In this document: positions 22,943-33,712 of the stretch, one piece after another | How positions within the stretch are numbered: position 1 is the stretch's first letter | Layout: each line of letters starts with the position of its first letter | Origin: Ypsolopha sequella | Taxonomy: Eukaryota; Arthropoda; Insecta; Lepidoptera; Ypsolophidae | Direction of reading: 5' to 3' | Length of the DNA: 64,000 nt | NCBI GenBank assembly: GCA_934047225.1 | Contig: CAKOHE010000005.1 | Location: 157,501-221,500, forward strand | The notes under the pieces: model-generated | Told to the model about the DNA's origin: nothing | The model's database searches: none | What the model saw: only the letters and a program-made list of their open reading frames with translations | Position numbers and translations under genes: made by a program

Positions 22943-24355
22943 CTATGTTGTGCTAAAATCTGATCGAATGTGTAGGCTATCAGTCCGTATTGCGTTAGCA
23001 GATGACTGTTCAAATTTTGTGGGACATAATGCACGATTATGAATGTGAGATTTGTTACAATGTCTACATTTCCTTTTATCCCGGCAATTAGACGCCCTAT
23101 GCCCTTCACCGAAACAAATGTAGCAACGACTTCCTAGTCGAGATTTTCTCTCATTCAGTGTTTTGTAGTTCATACATTCGTCATTGTAATGATCTTGTTT
23201 ACAGAATATACACTTACTAAATTTCTTTTTAGATGGTTCACTGGTCCTATCAGAGTTGTCATAAGGTCTTTTGCGCGAGGTTAATTTAGATCTATTGAAA
23301 ATTTTATCATCAAATCTAGGTTTGTTATTATCCTTTTTAAAGTTTGTGAATCTGCGTTGATTATTTACTTTTCTATTTTCTTCCGACCTAACATGTAAAG
23401 AACCTATTGTGAAATTATCTGATCTTTGTTCTCTTTCGACATTAGTCGTATCCATTTTCGTCTTATCCACCGTCGGTTTCTTCAATCTGTTCGATGTTTC
23501 TCTAGCCGATATAATATACTCCAAATATTTCCTAATACTGTCAATTGATTCATCTTCTTGTGTCATTTTCAATTTTAATTCATAAATTAGGTCTTCAGGG
23601 AACTTTTCCATAATCATAACTCTGAGGTGGTTATGATTGACATCTTCCCCCAGGGAACTAAGTACTCTAAGGTGTCTCTCAATTTCATTAAGAACGTGCC
23701 TGCATTCTTTGACCTGATTGGACGATGCTGCTTTCACTCTATACAGCGCTACATAATGAGCATCAATAATAACGCTAGGTTTGCCATACCTTTCTTTTAA
23801 TGTGGTGACTGCTATGCTATAATTTTTGTTAGTGGTATCTAATCCTTCGATAGCTTGTTTTGCATCACCATCAAGAACCGATTTAAGATACAATAATTTA
23901 TCGACTTCATTGATGTTCCGGTTATGTACATTCGACGAAAACTGGTCCCAAAATGGGTACCATTTCAGAATTTCCCCATCAAATCTTTGAAGCTCCATTC
24001 GTGGCAAGTGACGAGCAAAGTTAATATTACCACCAATAGTAGAATCTGAATCACGGTTTCGGTTATTCCGTCTGACATTAACTTCTACTTCTGATATCAA
24101 TTCTTCGGCCTGAATTTGAGTTGACGTGTACTGCTTAATTTCGTCAATGTCGGGTTCTGATACTGATTTACAATAATTCTGAATTTCCGCAACGAATCTA
24201 TCATTGGCACCCTTTAACTTGGACCCACTCAATTCTAATTCATTAAAATTGGCGTCACCGTCTGCAGACTTTTTAAGTTCACACTGAACTAAGTTTATAC
24301 AAGATAGAAGAGATTCGTAAATTAACTTCAAACGGGTTCGAATGACTTCTTCCAT
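22943..24355 (-). CDS. BEL gag (DUF1759 plus zinc knuckles)
   Basis: A 470-codon capsid-type protein that starts at the first ATG after the leader. The middle contains 'LPRMELQRFDGEILKWYPFW', the hallmark of the DUF1759 gag family in BEL/Pao elements. The C-terminal part has three cysteine knuckles ('CIFCKQDHYNDEC', 'CYICFGEGHRASNC', 'CRHCNKSHIHNRALC') expected to bind the element RNA. It ends at an in-frame TAG directly before protease. The start is chosen by the methionine and by the preceding non-coding leader. Confidence 0.93.
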   Translation of the reverse strand: MEEVIRTRLKLIYESLLSCINLVQCELKKSADGDANFNELELSGSKLKGANDRFVAEIQNYCKSVSEPDIDEIKQYTSTQIQAEELISEVEVNVRRNNRNRDSDSTIGGNINFARHLPRMELQRFDGEILKWYPFWDQFSSNVHNRNINEVDKLLYLKSVLDGDAKQAIEGLDTTNKNYSIAVTTLKERYGKPSVIIDAHYVALYRVKAASSNQVKECRHVLNEIERHLRVLSSLGEDVNHNHLRVMIMEKFPEDLIYELKLKMTQEDESIDSIRKYLEYIISARETSNRLKKPTVDKTKMDTTNVEREQRSDNFTIGSLHVRSEENRKVNNQRRFTNFKKDNNKPRFDDKIFNRSKLTSRKRPYDNSDRTSEPSKKKFSKCIFCKQDHYNDECMNYKTLNERKSRLGSRCYICFGEGHRASNCRDKRKCRHCNKSHIHNRALCPTKFEQSSANAIRTDSLHIRSDFSTT

Positions 24356-25523
24356 TTTAAATAAGTACCGTACCTATAAGGTGCAAGAGATTGGAACCTT
24401 TAGCCTCGTATATTGTAATGTCCAAATCCTAAAACAAAATTTATTATAAATTACACAACTCTCAAATAAGTACCCTAATTTAAAAAATTGTCTAAATAAC
24501 TGGTCAACCACCAGTGTATTATTTGAATTTAACTTTGCGATACACCAATTCGTTGTTAAATTCAACAGTGATCCTATCGTACATAACAAAGTCAATGGAT
24601 TATAGTATCTAAATAAATTAGTAGGTATCTGTATTAAGGATAGCCGTACTGCCTTAAGGAAGGCCTAAGCTCCCCCTCTTGTTCTGCCGCCCTGGGCACT
24701 TGCCCACTTGACCCTACCGTAAATACGGGCCTAGTCTTTCACGGAATTAACCATTTACTATCGGTAGGTACTTACCTACTTTTAATCGAAACAAATTAGA
24801 CAATTAATATTTCGGTAAGTATTCAAAACCACCTCTTGCTAAAAAATAACAATTCGTGTTATATTAACACAGCTCTGGTATTAAATTTCTCTTAAAATAT
24901 CCGCACTAATATCAGCTCAATATTCGGCGTGGCAGGTCTCTTCCCACACTTTGGGAATCGATCCATTCTAAGCTACGCTACGCTTACAACAAATGATATT
25001 TTTTAACCACGTGTAATTTTTTTCTACCAGACTCACGGCTACATTCTTTAATAAACAAGAATAGGGAAGTACGTGCCGCTCGCACTCAATACTTAATGTC
25101 ATTGACCTGTCAATGCTCAATGTACTTATCTATTCTAAGTTTATAGCACAATAAAAAAAAAAAGGTAGGTACCTACGATTCTGTCGTTCGAACTTATTCG
25201 AGAAAGTAACAAAAATCATGCTCCGTAAAGAACTAGGTACTTACTTACCTACATTCTTTAAAAATATATTTAGATAGATGGTAGTCTTTATTAGCTGAAA
25301 TATCGAATTATCGATAGACAAACTTGTCTTTCAAACCTTCCTTAGTTAAAGAACATTATTAAATCGAGAAAAAAATCACAATAAGTAGGTTATAAACGCA
25401 ATTAAGTACTTAAGTATCATAATTAAGTGTCTGAACTTGAATTCTTTAGACTAATAATGCAACATTTTAATACTTAGGTAGGTAAGTACGTCTTTCTGTC
25501 TGATCTGTATTGCAAAAAATACA

Positions 25524-25700
25524 CACGCTTTTATGCGTAGGTACCTGTATCTCAACAATACATACGCTTTTATGCACACCTTCATCTTAACAATACACAC
25601 GCTTTTATGCGTAGTAACTGTTTTTATGCACCCTTGCAAAAATACGCTTTAATGCGTAGCTGCTTTTATGCACCATTTCATAAATACGATTTTATGCTTC
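25524..25700 (-). repeat. Leader repeats next to the BEL primer site
   Basis: Seven spaced copies of a 12-15 bp motif, 'acgcttttatgcgtag' or variants, between the primer site and gag (around 25526, 25564, 25599, 25619, 25644, 25662 and 25686). On the RNA strand the core is GCATAAAAGC. Their position in the 5' leader suggests a role in packaging or dimerisation of the RNA. This is inference. Confidence 0.7.
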
Positions 25701-25728
25701 ATATTCTTGGACGAATTATTCGATCCCA

Positions 25729-25740
25729 GCATCTCCACCA
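25729..25740 (-). promoter_or_regulatory. Primer binding site, tRNA-Ala type
   Basis: Immediately inside the 5' LTR the element strand reads TGGTGGAGATGC. This is complementary to the 3' end of insect tRNA-Ala (acceptor ...GCATCTCCA plus CCA). Similarity is weaker beyond 12 bases. Confidence 0.8.
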
Positions 25741-27136
25741 TGTCGCCACATAGTTTCTTTTACCTAATTACTAGGCGAATATCTGAATTGATTGATATTT
25801 TACTAGCTGATGTAATACTGATTATAATAGTAGGTAAATACATAAACTGAATAAGTACCCACAATATCGCACACGCATGTACGATCCTCTTTCTTATAGC
25901 CTGACCTGATTAACTGAATCTGACCTCACCCCTGTGGCCTCCAACCTCTCCTACAGCCACCCCATGCCTCGCTTGCAGTGATACTCCTGCTACTATTCTT
26001 TAACCTCTACCCGCAGGCAGTCCGACGCATCGGTTCTGACAACTAGGGCTTTTCCCTCTGATACTGAATATTTATTGACCCCTGCCCGCAGGCAGTCCGA
26101 CGCATCGGTTCTGATAACTAGGGCTTTTCCCTCTGATACTGAATATTTATTGACCCCTGCCCGCTGGCAGTCCGACGCATCGGTTCTGATAACTAGGGCT
26201 TTTCCCTCTGATACTGAATATTTATTGACCCCTGCCCGCTGGCAGTCCGACGCATCGGTTCTGATAACTAGGGCTTTTCCCTCTGATACTGAATATTTAT
26301 TGACCCCTGCCCGCTGGCAGTCCGACGCATCGGTTCTGATAACTAGGGCTTTTCCCTCTGATACTGAATATTTATTGACCCCTGCCCGCTGGCAGTCCGA
26401 CGCATCGGTTCTGATAACTAGGGCTTTTCCCTCTGATACTGAATATTTATTGACCCCTGCCCGCTGGCAGTCCGACGCATCGGTTCTGATAACTAGGGCT
26501 TTTCCCTCTGATACTGAATATTTATTGACCCCTGCCCGCTGGCAGTCCGACGCATCGGTTCTGATAACTAGGGCTTTTCCCTCTGATACTGAATATTTAT
26601 TGACCCCTGCCCGCTGGCAGTCCGACGCATCGGTTCTGATAACTAGGGCTTTTCCCTCTGATACTGAATATTTATTGACCCCTGCCCGCTGGCAGTCCGA
26701 CGCATCGGTTCTGATAACTAGGGCTTTTCCCTCTGATACTGAATATTTATTGACCCCTGCCCGCTGGCAGTCCGACGCATCGGTTCTGATAACTAGGGCT
26801 TTTCCCTCTGATACTGAATATTTATTGACCCCTGCCCGCTGGCAGTCCGACGCATCGGTTCTGATAACTAGGGCTTTTCCCTCTGATACTGAATATTTAT
26901 TGACCCCTGCCCGCTGGCAGTCCGACGCATCGGTTCTGATAACTAGGGCTTTTCCCTCTGATAGGTAAGTACACTGAATATATATTGCTGTGTCACTTAC
27001 CTCTACTCCACTGTCCACGCACACAGTTACCCTTTTTACTGTCCAGGCGGCGACTGACGGCGTGCGCGCCCGCGCTCTCTCCCCCGCCTCGTCCCGCGCT
27101 AGCCTATAGCTACCTAGAGGTTTCGCATTCGCGACA
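25741..27136 (-). repeat. BEL element right (5') LTR, 1396 bp
   Basis: Same ends as the left LTR (tgtcgccacatag ... cattcgcgaca). It is 492 bp longer because it holds 13 rather than 6 copies of the 75-bp unit and lacks the 33-bp segment. Outside these, about three substitutions were seen. Confidence 0.95.
26009..26963. repeat. 75-bp tandem array in right LTR (13 units)
   Basis: Thirteen units, most of them identical to each other. The outermost units carry the same variant bases as the left array ('cgcaggcag' versus 'cgctggcag'), so the extra copies were gained or lost inside the array. The long frames on both strands are repeat artefacts. Confidence 0.97.
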
Positions 27137-27331
27137 GCTTGGAAGGTTTAATGGGAATTCAGAGTAGTTAGGTTGCTGGTAGATATGAGAGGGTTGGTGA
27201 GTGGTTGAAATGTTAACTGAAACATAGGGCGTTTGTAAATTATATTTATATTATTTTTGTGTGAAAATGGGGCGAAAAATTACATGGTGAAGTAGTGGGT
27301 TTACAATAGAAAAAAAGATATTGTACTCATC

Positions 27332-27919
27332 TTGGTTTGTGTTCAAGACTATTGTGATTGTGAAGCAATAATAAATGCTAGACCACTAACATATGTCACA
27401 GAAGATACATTAATGCCCATTACTCCAAATTATTTCTTGCAGGGAATACCTAGAAACGACGTCCCAGATTTAGATGTTCTTGACAGAAAGGGCTTGTATG
27501 AAAGAGTAAAATATGTACAGAAGGATTTAAGACAAAGATTTAGAACAGAATATCTGGCGCTTCTTGTCCATCAGGGAAAACAAAGCAAAACCAACTTATG
27601 TGTTGGAGATGTTGTTCTCTTAGAATGCGATAAAAAACGAGTCGACTGGCCGCTTGGCTTGATATTAGAACTGTATCCAGGTACAGATAAGCACACACGG
27701 GTGGCAAAAATTAAGACTGCAAACGGTGAGAGGATTCGTCCCCTACAAAGACTTTACCCGTTAGAGATCACGCATCCTTACATAGAAGTTCTTGAAGTAG
27801 ATACAGACATAGAAAGACCAATCGATGAAAATGCGCATGTTGAAACTGAGAGACGTACCCGATGTGGACGTGTTGTAAACGTTCCACGAAGACTTGACTT
27901 AAGAAGCGTAAGCTCCTAG
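27332..27919 (+). pseudogene. BEL integrase C-terminal fragment (second family)
   Basis: Plus-strand frame with 'CEAIINARPLTYV', 'LMPITPNYFLQGIPRNDVPD' and 'DWPLGLILELYPG': the end of a BEL integrase core and its DUF5641-type domain. It is closer to the element at 54895-55917 than to the complete BEL at 18-27 kb. Everything upstream, including the DDE core, is missing. The TAG stop lies inside the left end of the following MITE, so the natural C-terminus has been lost. Confidence 0.88.
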
Positions 27920-28478
27920 AGTAGAGCCACTGAGTGATGGCGCCTATGACGTTTAAATGCCTACAAAGTATCGAAATTATTTATAAGAAAGTGTGAATTA
28001 AAAAATGTAATACTTCATTGTTGATAGTGATGTACTACTTGTTTCGATTATTATTTTTTGATTTGAATGTTGCTTTATTGTGCAATAGAATTCGTATAAA
28101 AACAAAGTTTTTTTTTTTAAGTTTCTCATTTTTTATAGGTCGTGTTTGAGGTCGTCAAGTTACGCAATAATATTTAATTAAAAACAAAACAATGACGAAG
28201 TTAAACTAAACTAAAATAAATTATAGTAAAATACTTTTTTCGATTTAAATATTTTAACATCTCTTGGGGGCCCCGGGGCACTACACCGCATAGCCCTCCG
28301 ATAGCTACGCCACTGGTTTTAGCACATTTTCCTTTTGTATCATTATGTTGAATGTTGAATGACGTGTCTAATGTTGAGTAAACTCACACTTGATTTTTAT
28401 TTTTAACCGAAATTTGAAATGTACCTCATCACTAAATGCAGCTGTCATAAGTGCCATCACTCAGTGGCCCTACTTTAG
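27916..28478. mobile_element. MITE family A, copy 2
   Basis: 563 bp, with ends ctagagtagagccactgag and cactcagtggccctactttag. It aligns along its whole length with 14507-15069 and 47473-48038. It abuts the BEL integrase fragment and supplies its stop codon. Confidence 0.88.
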
Positions 28479-28582
28479 AAAAAAAATGCGACGTACATGA
28501 ACGACACGCGCTATTGCGGATTAGCATACGAACTAACGTTGGCGGCAAAATTCAAACTACGAATCCATATTTAAAATTTCCC

Positions 28583-28762
28583 GCTGGAGAACCACAAATG
28601 AAATTATCAGTAGTTCACAAACAGTATTGAACACAAAATTCACTAAGCATATCTGTTTATTACTCAAGTGGCGTATTTTGTTTGCTATTGAACACTGCTT
28701 AGTGAATTTTGTACTCAATTGTGTCTGTGAATTACTGATAATTTCATTTGTAGTTCTCCAGC
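28583..28762. repeat. Fold-back inverted repeat, about 180 bp
   Basis: Left arm 'gctggagaaccacaaatgaa' and right arm 'ttcatttgtagttctccagc' are complementary and continue inward for roughly 65 bp (to 'cactaagca' and 'tgcttagtg'). It is non-coding, and probably a small inverted-repeat element or its terminal remnants. Confidence 0.75.
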
Positions 28763-28867
28763 GAGAGCTTGGTTTGGCTCTAGGAAAAAACTGAAGAAAC
28801 TACAAATAAAACAAAGTAAATAACAGAAGCATTAAGTTATTTAATATGCAAACTATTGAAAATATAT

Positions 28868-29386
28868 TCACACATGGTGAAGAATTTGCATTTTTCTTTG
28901 TAAAGATTTTGACAAATCATCGACAAATTTTCTGTTTTCTACAGTGCAGAATCTTTTAAAACAAATTTTAATTACATTTGCCAAAATATAATTAATTTTC
29001 TTTATCAAATGGGCCTCGCAAGGTATCAGAAAATCGGAATTTACATTTTCCTTCAATATATTGATTTGTTTTTCTTTAACTGCTTCTTGATAAGATTCGT
29101 TGTTTAGGTAGTTGTTAATTGTAGTCGCACTTTGTTCTACGTAACGAACTACATTTTCATTACAATACACTAAACTTTTTTTTATTGAGTCGTATTCCTT
29201 AAAATCCATAAAGGTATGTAAATTTGTAAAATTTTGTGCAAACAATAATTTCTTGCAAATGGAACAGTCCGTTTTATATTTTTTCAATATAAATCCACAA
29301 ACGTAGGCACATGCCTGTGCTTCGGATGTCGCTTCAGATATATTGACCTCGATTGCATTTACTTAATCTTCGTCCATTTGTAGTAG
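28868..29386 (-). CDS. P-type transposase, C-terminal exon (after LTR insertion)
   Basis: The reading 'AIEVNISEATSEAQACAYVC' then 'GFILKKYKTDCSICKKLL' matches the C-terminal region of THAP9/P transposases ('YVAGxLxKK' plus a CxxC pair). It ends at a stop after 'MQILHHV' (28868). The segment joining it to the upstream part of the exon is out of frame and holds a stop (GAT TAA before 'VNAIEV'). It is therefore not translatable with the rest as written. Confidence 0.75.
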
Positions 29387-30865
29387 TGGTAATGTAGTAT
29401 AACGTAGCGTTATATTCTCCAAGCATTAAGCAAGGCGGGAAATTGAAAATGAACACCGCGCGTAGAGTAGTTCCCGAACCTTGCCACAAGAGGCGCCACT
29501 GCCGCGCGACGCATCCACCACCAACCGGCACAGACAAGTCGAGGGAAGGTGAGGTCCCCCCGCAGTGGGCGGAAGTTTATTAAAACCGAGCTGCACGCTC
29601 CCCCCTTTCCCCAGAGGGGGTCGCTTCCGATAAAGGTTTTAAGACCCTCACGGGCCAAACCAAATTAGGTGGAGTTTAGTGGGTAGGTACTCAGTGAGTC
29701 CCACATAACCAACGTAACCGGTTACGTTGGTATGCTATGAGCATTCTCCACCTCCCTCCCACCGTGTCCTCCGGAGGGTGCCTTGCTTGGGCGCAAAAAA
29801 AAAAAAAAAAAAAAGCTCAGTCGGGAGCAGTCGCTCGCTGCTCAGGACACTTGGTGGACCAGGTCGTATTGGGGATTCCGACTTCGACCCCCACCGCTAT
29901 TTAAAAGTGTCTGCGCCCAAGTTGGACTTACTCTACGGGCGATTACTCTCCGCCATTCGTTAGAGTCCTCGGGAAAAAGGACATAGCCGCTGGAGGCCGC
30001 TGCGTGGTGAGAAACTCCCAAGTCTCAGGAAAAGACTTAGACGACGGACTCCACGGATGGTAAGAAGTAAAAGCCCCAGTAGAAAACACTTAGGCGAATT
30101 CAGAAAAGCCACGCGAGTAAAGTTAAAGTAAAGTGCTAAAGACTTTGTGTTCAGTCGAATCAAGTGTGTCAGAGACTTAGAATAATTCCGAGTAAGATTT
30201 ATAAGAGATAGTTCCTTTTCAAAAGACTTGTAATATTTCATATTATGTTAGTACAGAATTGAAGACATTAAAATATGTTTCTTTCCAGTACTTAGAAGTT
30301 TGATAAAGTGACTGTAAGGTGTGGTCAACTTTGTAAAGTCTCAAACCAAGAGTTCGGTAATTTATGTGTATAAATCTTCGGGCGCTTGGGGGTTCCGAGT
30401 CGCCTGCCGTGAAGATTTATACTCTGTCGTAATTAGTCCAGAAAAGTAAAGTTACTATTAGCGTGTGTTCTAGGCAAGGGCTTACTGACCAGGCGTTCTA
30501 TTCAGGCCGGAGAACTTACTAAAGACTTAGGGCGAGTGGGGGTTCCGCGTCGCCCAGATACAAGTCTGAAGTCTGTTCCCTTACCTGCGTATATCCACCA
30601 CCAGTAAAGTCTCCGCCTAGATTCGGTATCAGTTTAAATTCAAAGACCCACACAGCGTAAAGATAGTTTGTAAAGAAAGTAACTATAAAATATATATTGT
30701 TTTGTTCAATCGGGTTGTTTATTTTATAATATATATAAGTTTCCCCATAACAAAACACACAAGTCTCCAGTCCCATAAGGAAACTTAGGACGAGACAACA
30801 TTTATTTCTAGTAACGAGGTGATCAGGAACCTTTAGCCGGGCATCCGGAAGATCACTTCATTACA
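29387..30865. mobile_element. Probable solo LTR (1479 bp) inside the P-type exon
   Basis: Begins TGGTAATG and ends CATTACA, flanked by gtag on both sides (29383-29386 and 30866-30869). It interrupts coding sequence whose two halves resume outside. It has no gag/pol frames, an A20 run at 29795, and a repeated phrase 'ttgggggttccgagtcgcc' / 'gtgggggttccgcgtcgcc' near 30385 and 30535. Size and ends suit a Ty3/gypsy-type LTR left after recombination. The family is not recognised. Confidence 0.55.
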
Positions 30866-31400
30866 GTAGTACGAACATTTTCCTCTGCTTGTGGTGATGT
30901 AATTAAAAATGTTCTAAAATTATGAACAAGTACTCCCGTATCGTCTTCACAATTTCTTCTTTTACTGGTGTTTCTCAAATTATTCATAATTGCCGTTTTT
31001 AACCCTGCCACAAATTGGCCTACTGTAGGGTTAGGGTTAGAGCCGCAATATCTAATACACCCAAAGCAGTTATCCAATGGGTCCTGGTTGAGCCGGCGGG
31101 TACAAATGCTTCTTATTTTGTATGTTACCGACATATTTCTCCATAGCCTTTCTACTGCGTTCATTGTTCTTAGCCAGCCTTTTTGAGATGGCGCGTTATT
31201 TTGCGAGCCAATAAATTTCAAATTTTTAATTAATATTTGCATTTCTTTGAAATATTCCAAGTGTGGACTCCGCGCAGTCAAATTTGTAGAGAATTGTTTT
31301 CCTCTTCTTAAATCTGGTGTATTAGCGTTTAAAGCGTCAAACAACTGATCAAATTTTGATACAAGTGTCGCAGTCGTGGCAGCCTCTGAAGGAAGTTCAT
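30866..31400 (-). CDS. P-type transposase exon 7 (5' part)
   Basis: Starts after 'cttttcag' at 31400, with 'NELPSEAATTATLVSKFDQL', and continues to 'RLNQDPLDNCFGCIRYCGSN'. This is the P/THAP9 signature (NQDxLExxFxxIRxxGG). The preceding codon is completed by one base from the exon at 33524, so phase is kept. The frame is cut by the LTR-like insertion after 'EENVR'. Confidence 0.85.
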
Positions 31401-31659
31401 CTGAAAAGAGAGTGATTTAATAAAAATGATATAACTGATAAGTACATAAACGTTAACAACCACAACAACTTAAAACTCTCTCTCTCCTAAAAAACCTTTA
31501 TCTGCGTGATAGAAACAGAGAGATCCTAGCAAGATTGTGCGTACTATACCCATGGATGTAGTCCGTTATGCGTACCTACTGCTTCAATTAAAAAAGGAAT
31601 AGTTTTTATGTAAATATATTGCCATTTTTTTTTTTGTAATATAAAGATAAAGATAAAGA

Positions 31660-31815
31660 ATCATTTATTTAAATGCCACAACACACACGAAACAAAACAC
31701 ATTTTAAATACAACTTTTTTAACTAAAAATAAAATTGATAAATACCACACTGATACATATAAACATGGAACGTCATGTGTCGTGGCAATAAAAAGGACCC
31801 CAACTCAGCATATAA
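31660..31815 (-). repeat. LINE/SINE 3'-end remnant
   Basis: The minus-strand text 'gctgagttggggtccttttt', 'tgccacgaca' and the end 'ataaatgattctttatcttt' is a common lepidopteran CR1-type 3' ending. It lies within an intron of the P-type gene, next to an A18 run at 31813. Confidence 0.5.
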
Positions 31816-32336
31816 AAAAAAAAAAAAAAAACAAAATTATTTATTTCCAAACACAAGCACAAATACATTTCCGTTTACAAAAATTGCCTTAGGTAGGTAG
31901 GTACTTTGTATTTTGACATTTTGTAATATATAGTGTTCTTGTGGCCCCAGACTAAGCAAGCTTGACTCGTGGGTACCAACATAAGAGATTTCCAGTTGTA
32001 TTATTTTCGCACAGGTAAGGATAGGCAAGTGTTTGTCATTCAAAGTTAGCATAATATCAAACAAAAAAACATCTAAAAATTAAAATACTAGAAATATTAA
32101 TTATTTACGGGTGTTACCAGTAACATCCCGCAACGCTGTTATTCTGCGAGGGCCTGCAGTTGATATATAAGCACAGAAACAGTACACGGCATCCGAATAA
32201 AATAGAAGTACGTATATAAATATAAATATTTATTTATGTCGTATATATAATTAAAAATAAATATTCACATAGTATAAACTATTTAAAATATAAAGTATAA
32301 AGTATAAACTATTTTATATATGGCCGATATTACACT

Positions 32337-33102
32337 TAAAGTAGCCGTCAATAGAAATTGTGGACTATGTAAACAAAGCGCCATGTTGTCTTTGTCTATG
32401 GATAGGTGAACTATCTAGAGATGGGTAAGTATGTGATTAAAATATGTTAGGTGCTTAATTAATTTTCTTTATTTGATTCATCGCTAAAATATTCTGATGA
32501 ATCGCTAGTCAAATCGCCCACTTTGATTACAAATGGTTCCGTCACAGCGTCGTTGGCCGTATCTATTATCCCATCCAGTTCTTTAATTTTTTCTTTTACT
32601 TTTAGGACATGAGCTACACATTTCTAGTACGATAAAATCAGTAAGAGAAGCCACGTCATTAGAATACCGAAAACACAAAAGATTTTAGAGCAACGCTGGA
32701 AGATCACACAGCTCTCGATAGAATCACACACACGTTTATGTCAAAGATTATGAAGTAACGCTGTCAAAAAAAAATTACGGAATAAAATAGCATCACAAAT
32801 AAAATAGGTTTATATTCAAATAGATTCGTACATCACCAATTTTCAAAGACAAAACAGATTCGATGAGAAAAAAATATGACAGCAATCTCGACGCAGTACA
32901 GAATTGACCATTGATTCTATGATTTTCCGTAATTAACTGGTGATTATTGAATATTTCATGATGAAATACAGTAAATGATTGGTAAGACTTGATGCTTCAT
33001 GATTTGGAATAATGTTCAGTGAGACTCCGTGACAGAACCTTGAGAAAAATTGAGAAAACGATTTGTTTACATAGTCCACAATTTCTATTGACGGCGACTT
33101 TA
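32337..33102. mobile_element. 766-bp element with 38-bp terminal inverted repeats
   Basis: The left end 'agccgtcaatagaaattgtg' and the right end 'cacaatttctattgacggcg' are complementary and continue through 'gactatgtaaacaaa'. A coding-like minus-strand segment (32459-32632) sits inside. No clear target duplication was found. It lies in the intron between exons 6 and 7 of the P-type gene. Probably an internally deleted DNA transposon. Confidence 0.75.
32459..32632 (-). pseudogene. Short C-terminal coding segment inside the inverted-repeat element
   Basis: The minus-strand reading 'KCVAHVLKVKEKIKELDGII' continues with 'DTANDAVTEPFVIKV' and an acidic tail 'SDSSEYFSDESNKEN', then a stop at 32459. 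An acceptor-like 'ctag' precedes it. It looks like the end of a small DNA-binding accessory protein of a DNA transposon. The family is not recognised. Confidence 0.45.
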
Positions 33103-33523
33103 GTTCTCTTTGATCAATCTTTTGTTTTAGCTGGATCATTTGCCACGACATGTTGTGGGAAAGAATAATTTTCCATAGACAGTATTTGATGATGGATCCC
33201 ATAAAAATGATAATGTAATATCAGCCTCATGATAGTGAGACAGCTTCTAATTTAAGGGGGATCGTTTAGTATCCGGCAAAAAGCGCACAACTTAAGATTG
33301 CTCCTCCCATTTTTGAGTTAAAGATATTAACTAAATGTAACGGCGTGTTTTAAAATGATGCTGTCGTTTTTTCAGTCAAACAATAAATGTAGAATGACAT
33401 GGAAACGTGCCATTAACGTTGGTTGAGCTAGGCCTTACCCTTTTGCACAAAATCAATAAGTGCATAGATGTACGTACTCGGAAATATTTTTTTATGTGAA
33501 TGAATGTTTTCAAGGTAACTTAC

Positions 33524-33712
33524 TTGAGGCTACTTTTGATAATATTCCAGCTGCTACAGAATGGCTGAAAGCTTGCGTGGCCAGGCATACTCTCATCTTT
33601 TGTTTAGTATTGGGGTTAAGATGTTGCTCCGTTAGTGTCGGAGCATAAACAAAGTTTGGATTATTTTTGTCCATCTCATAGAACGACCGAATATGATCCC
33701 ACTTTGCGAGCC
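33524..33712 (-). CDS. P-type transposase exon 6
   Basis: 189 nt (63 codons) between 'attccag' and 'gtaagt'. It reads 'LAKWDHIRSFYEMDKNNPNF' then 'PTLTEQHLNPNTKQKMRVCL' and 'ATQAFSHSVAAGI', the conserved THAP9/P region following the GTP-binding-like insertion. It keeps phase 1 on both sides. Confidence 0.85.

Larger units (their letters stand above)
18257..27136 (-). mobile_element. Complete BEL/Pao LTR retrotransposon
   Basis: Element of 8880 bp in minus orientation. Both LTRs begin TGTCGC and end GCGACA. The flanks carry the 5-bp duplication gcttg (18252-18256 and 27137-27141), as expected for BEL/Pao. A primer site lies inside the right (5') LTR, and gag, protease, RT/RNase H and integrase follow in BEL order. 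The LTRs differ by only about three substitutions outside a 33-bp indel and the tandem array, so insertion is recent. The polyprotein is nevertheless interrupted (a TAG after gag, an RT deletion, two frameshifts), so mobilisation of this copy would have needed proteins from elsewhere. Confidence 0.95.

Noticed and set aside
18558..26963. CRISPR-like array
   Set aside because: The units are contiguous 75-bp tandem repeats without unique spacers, in LTRs of an insect retrotransposon.
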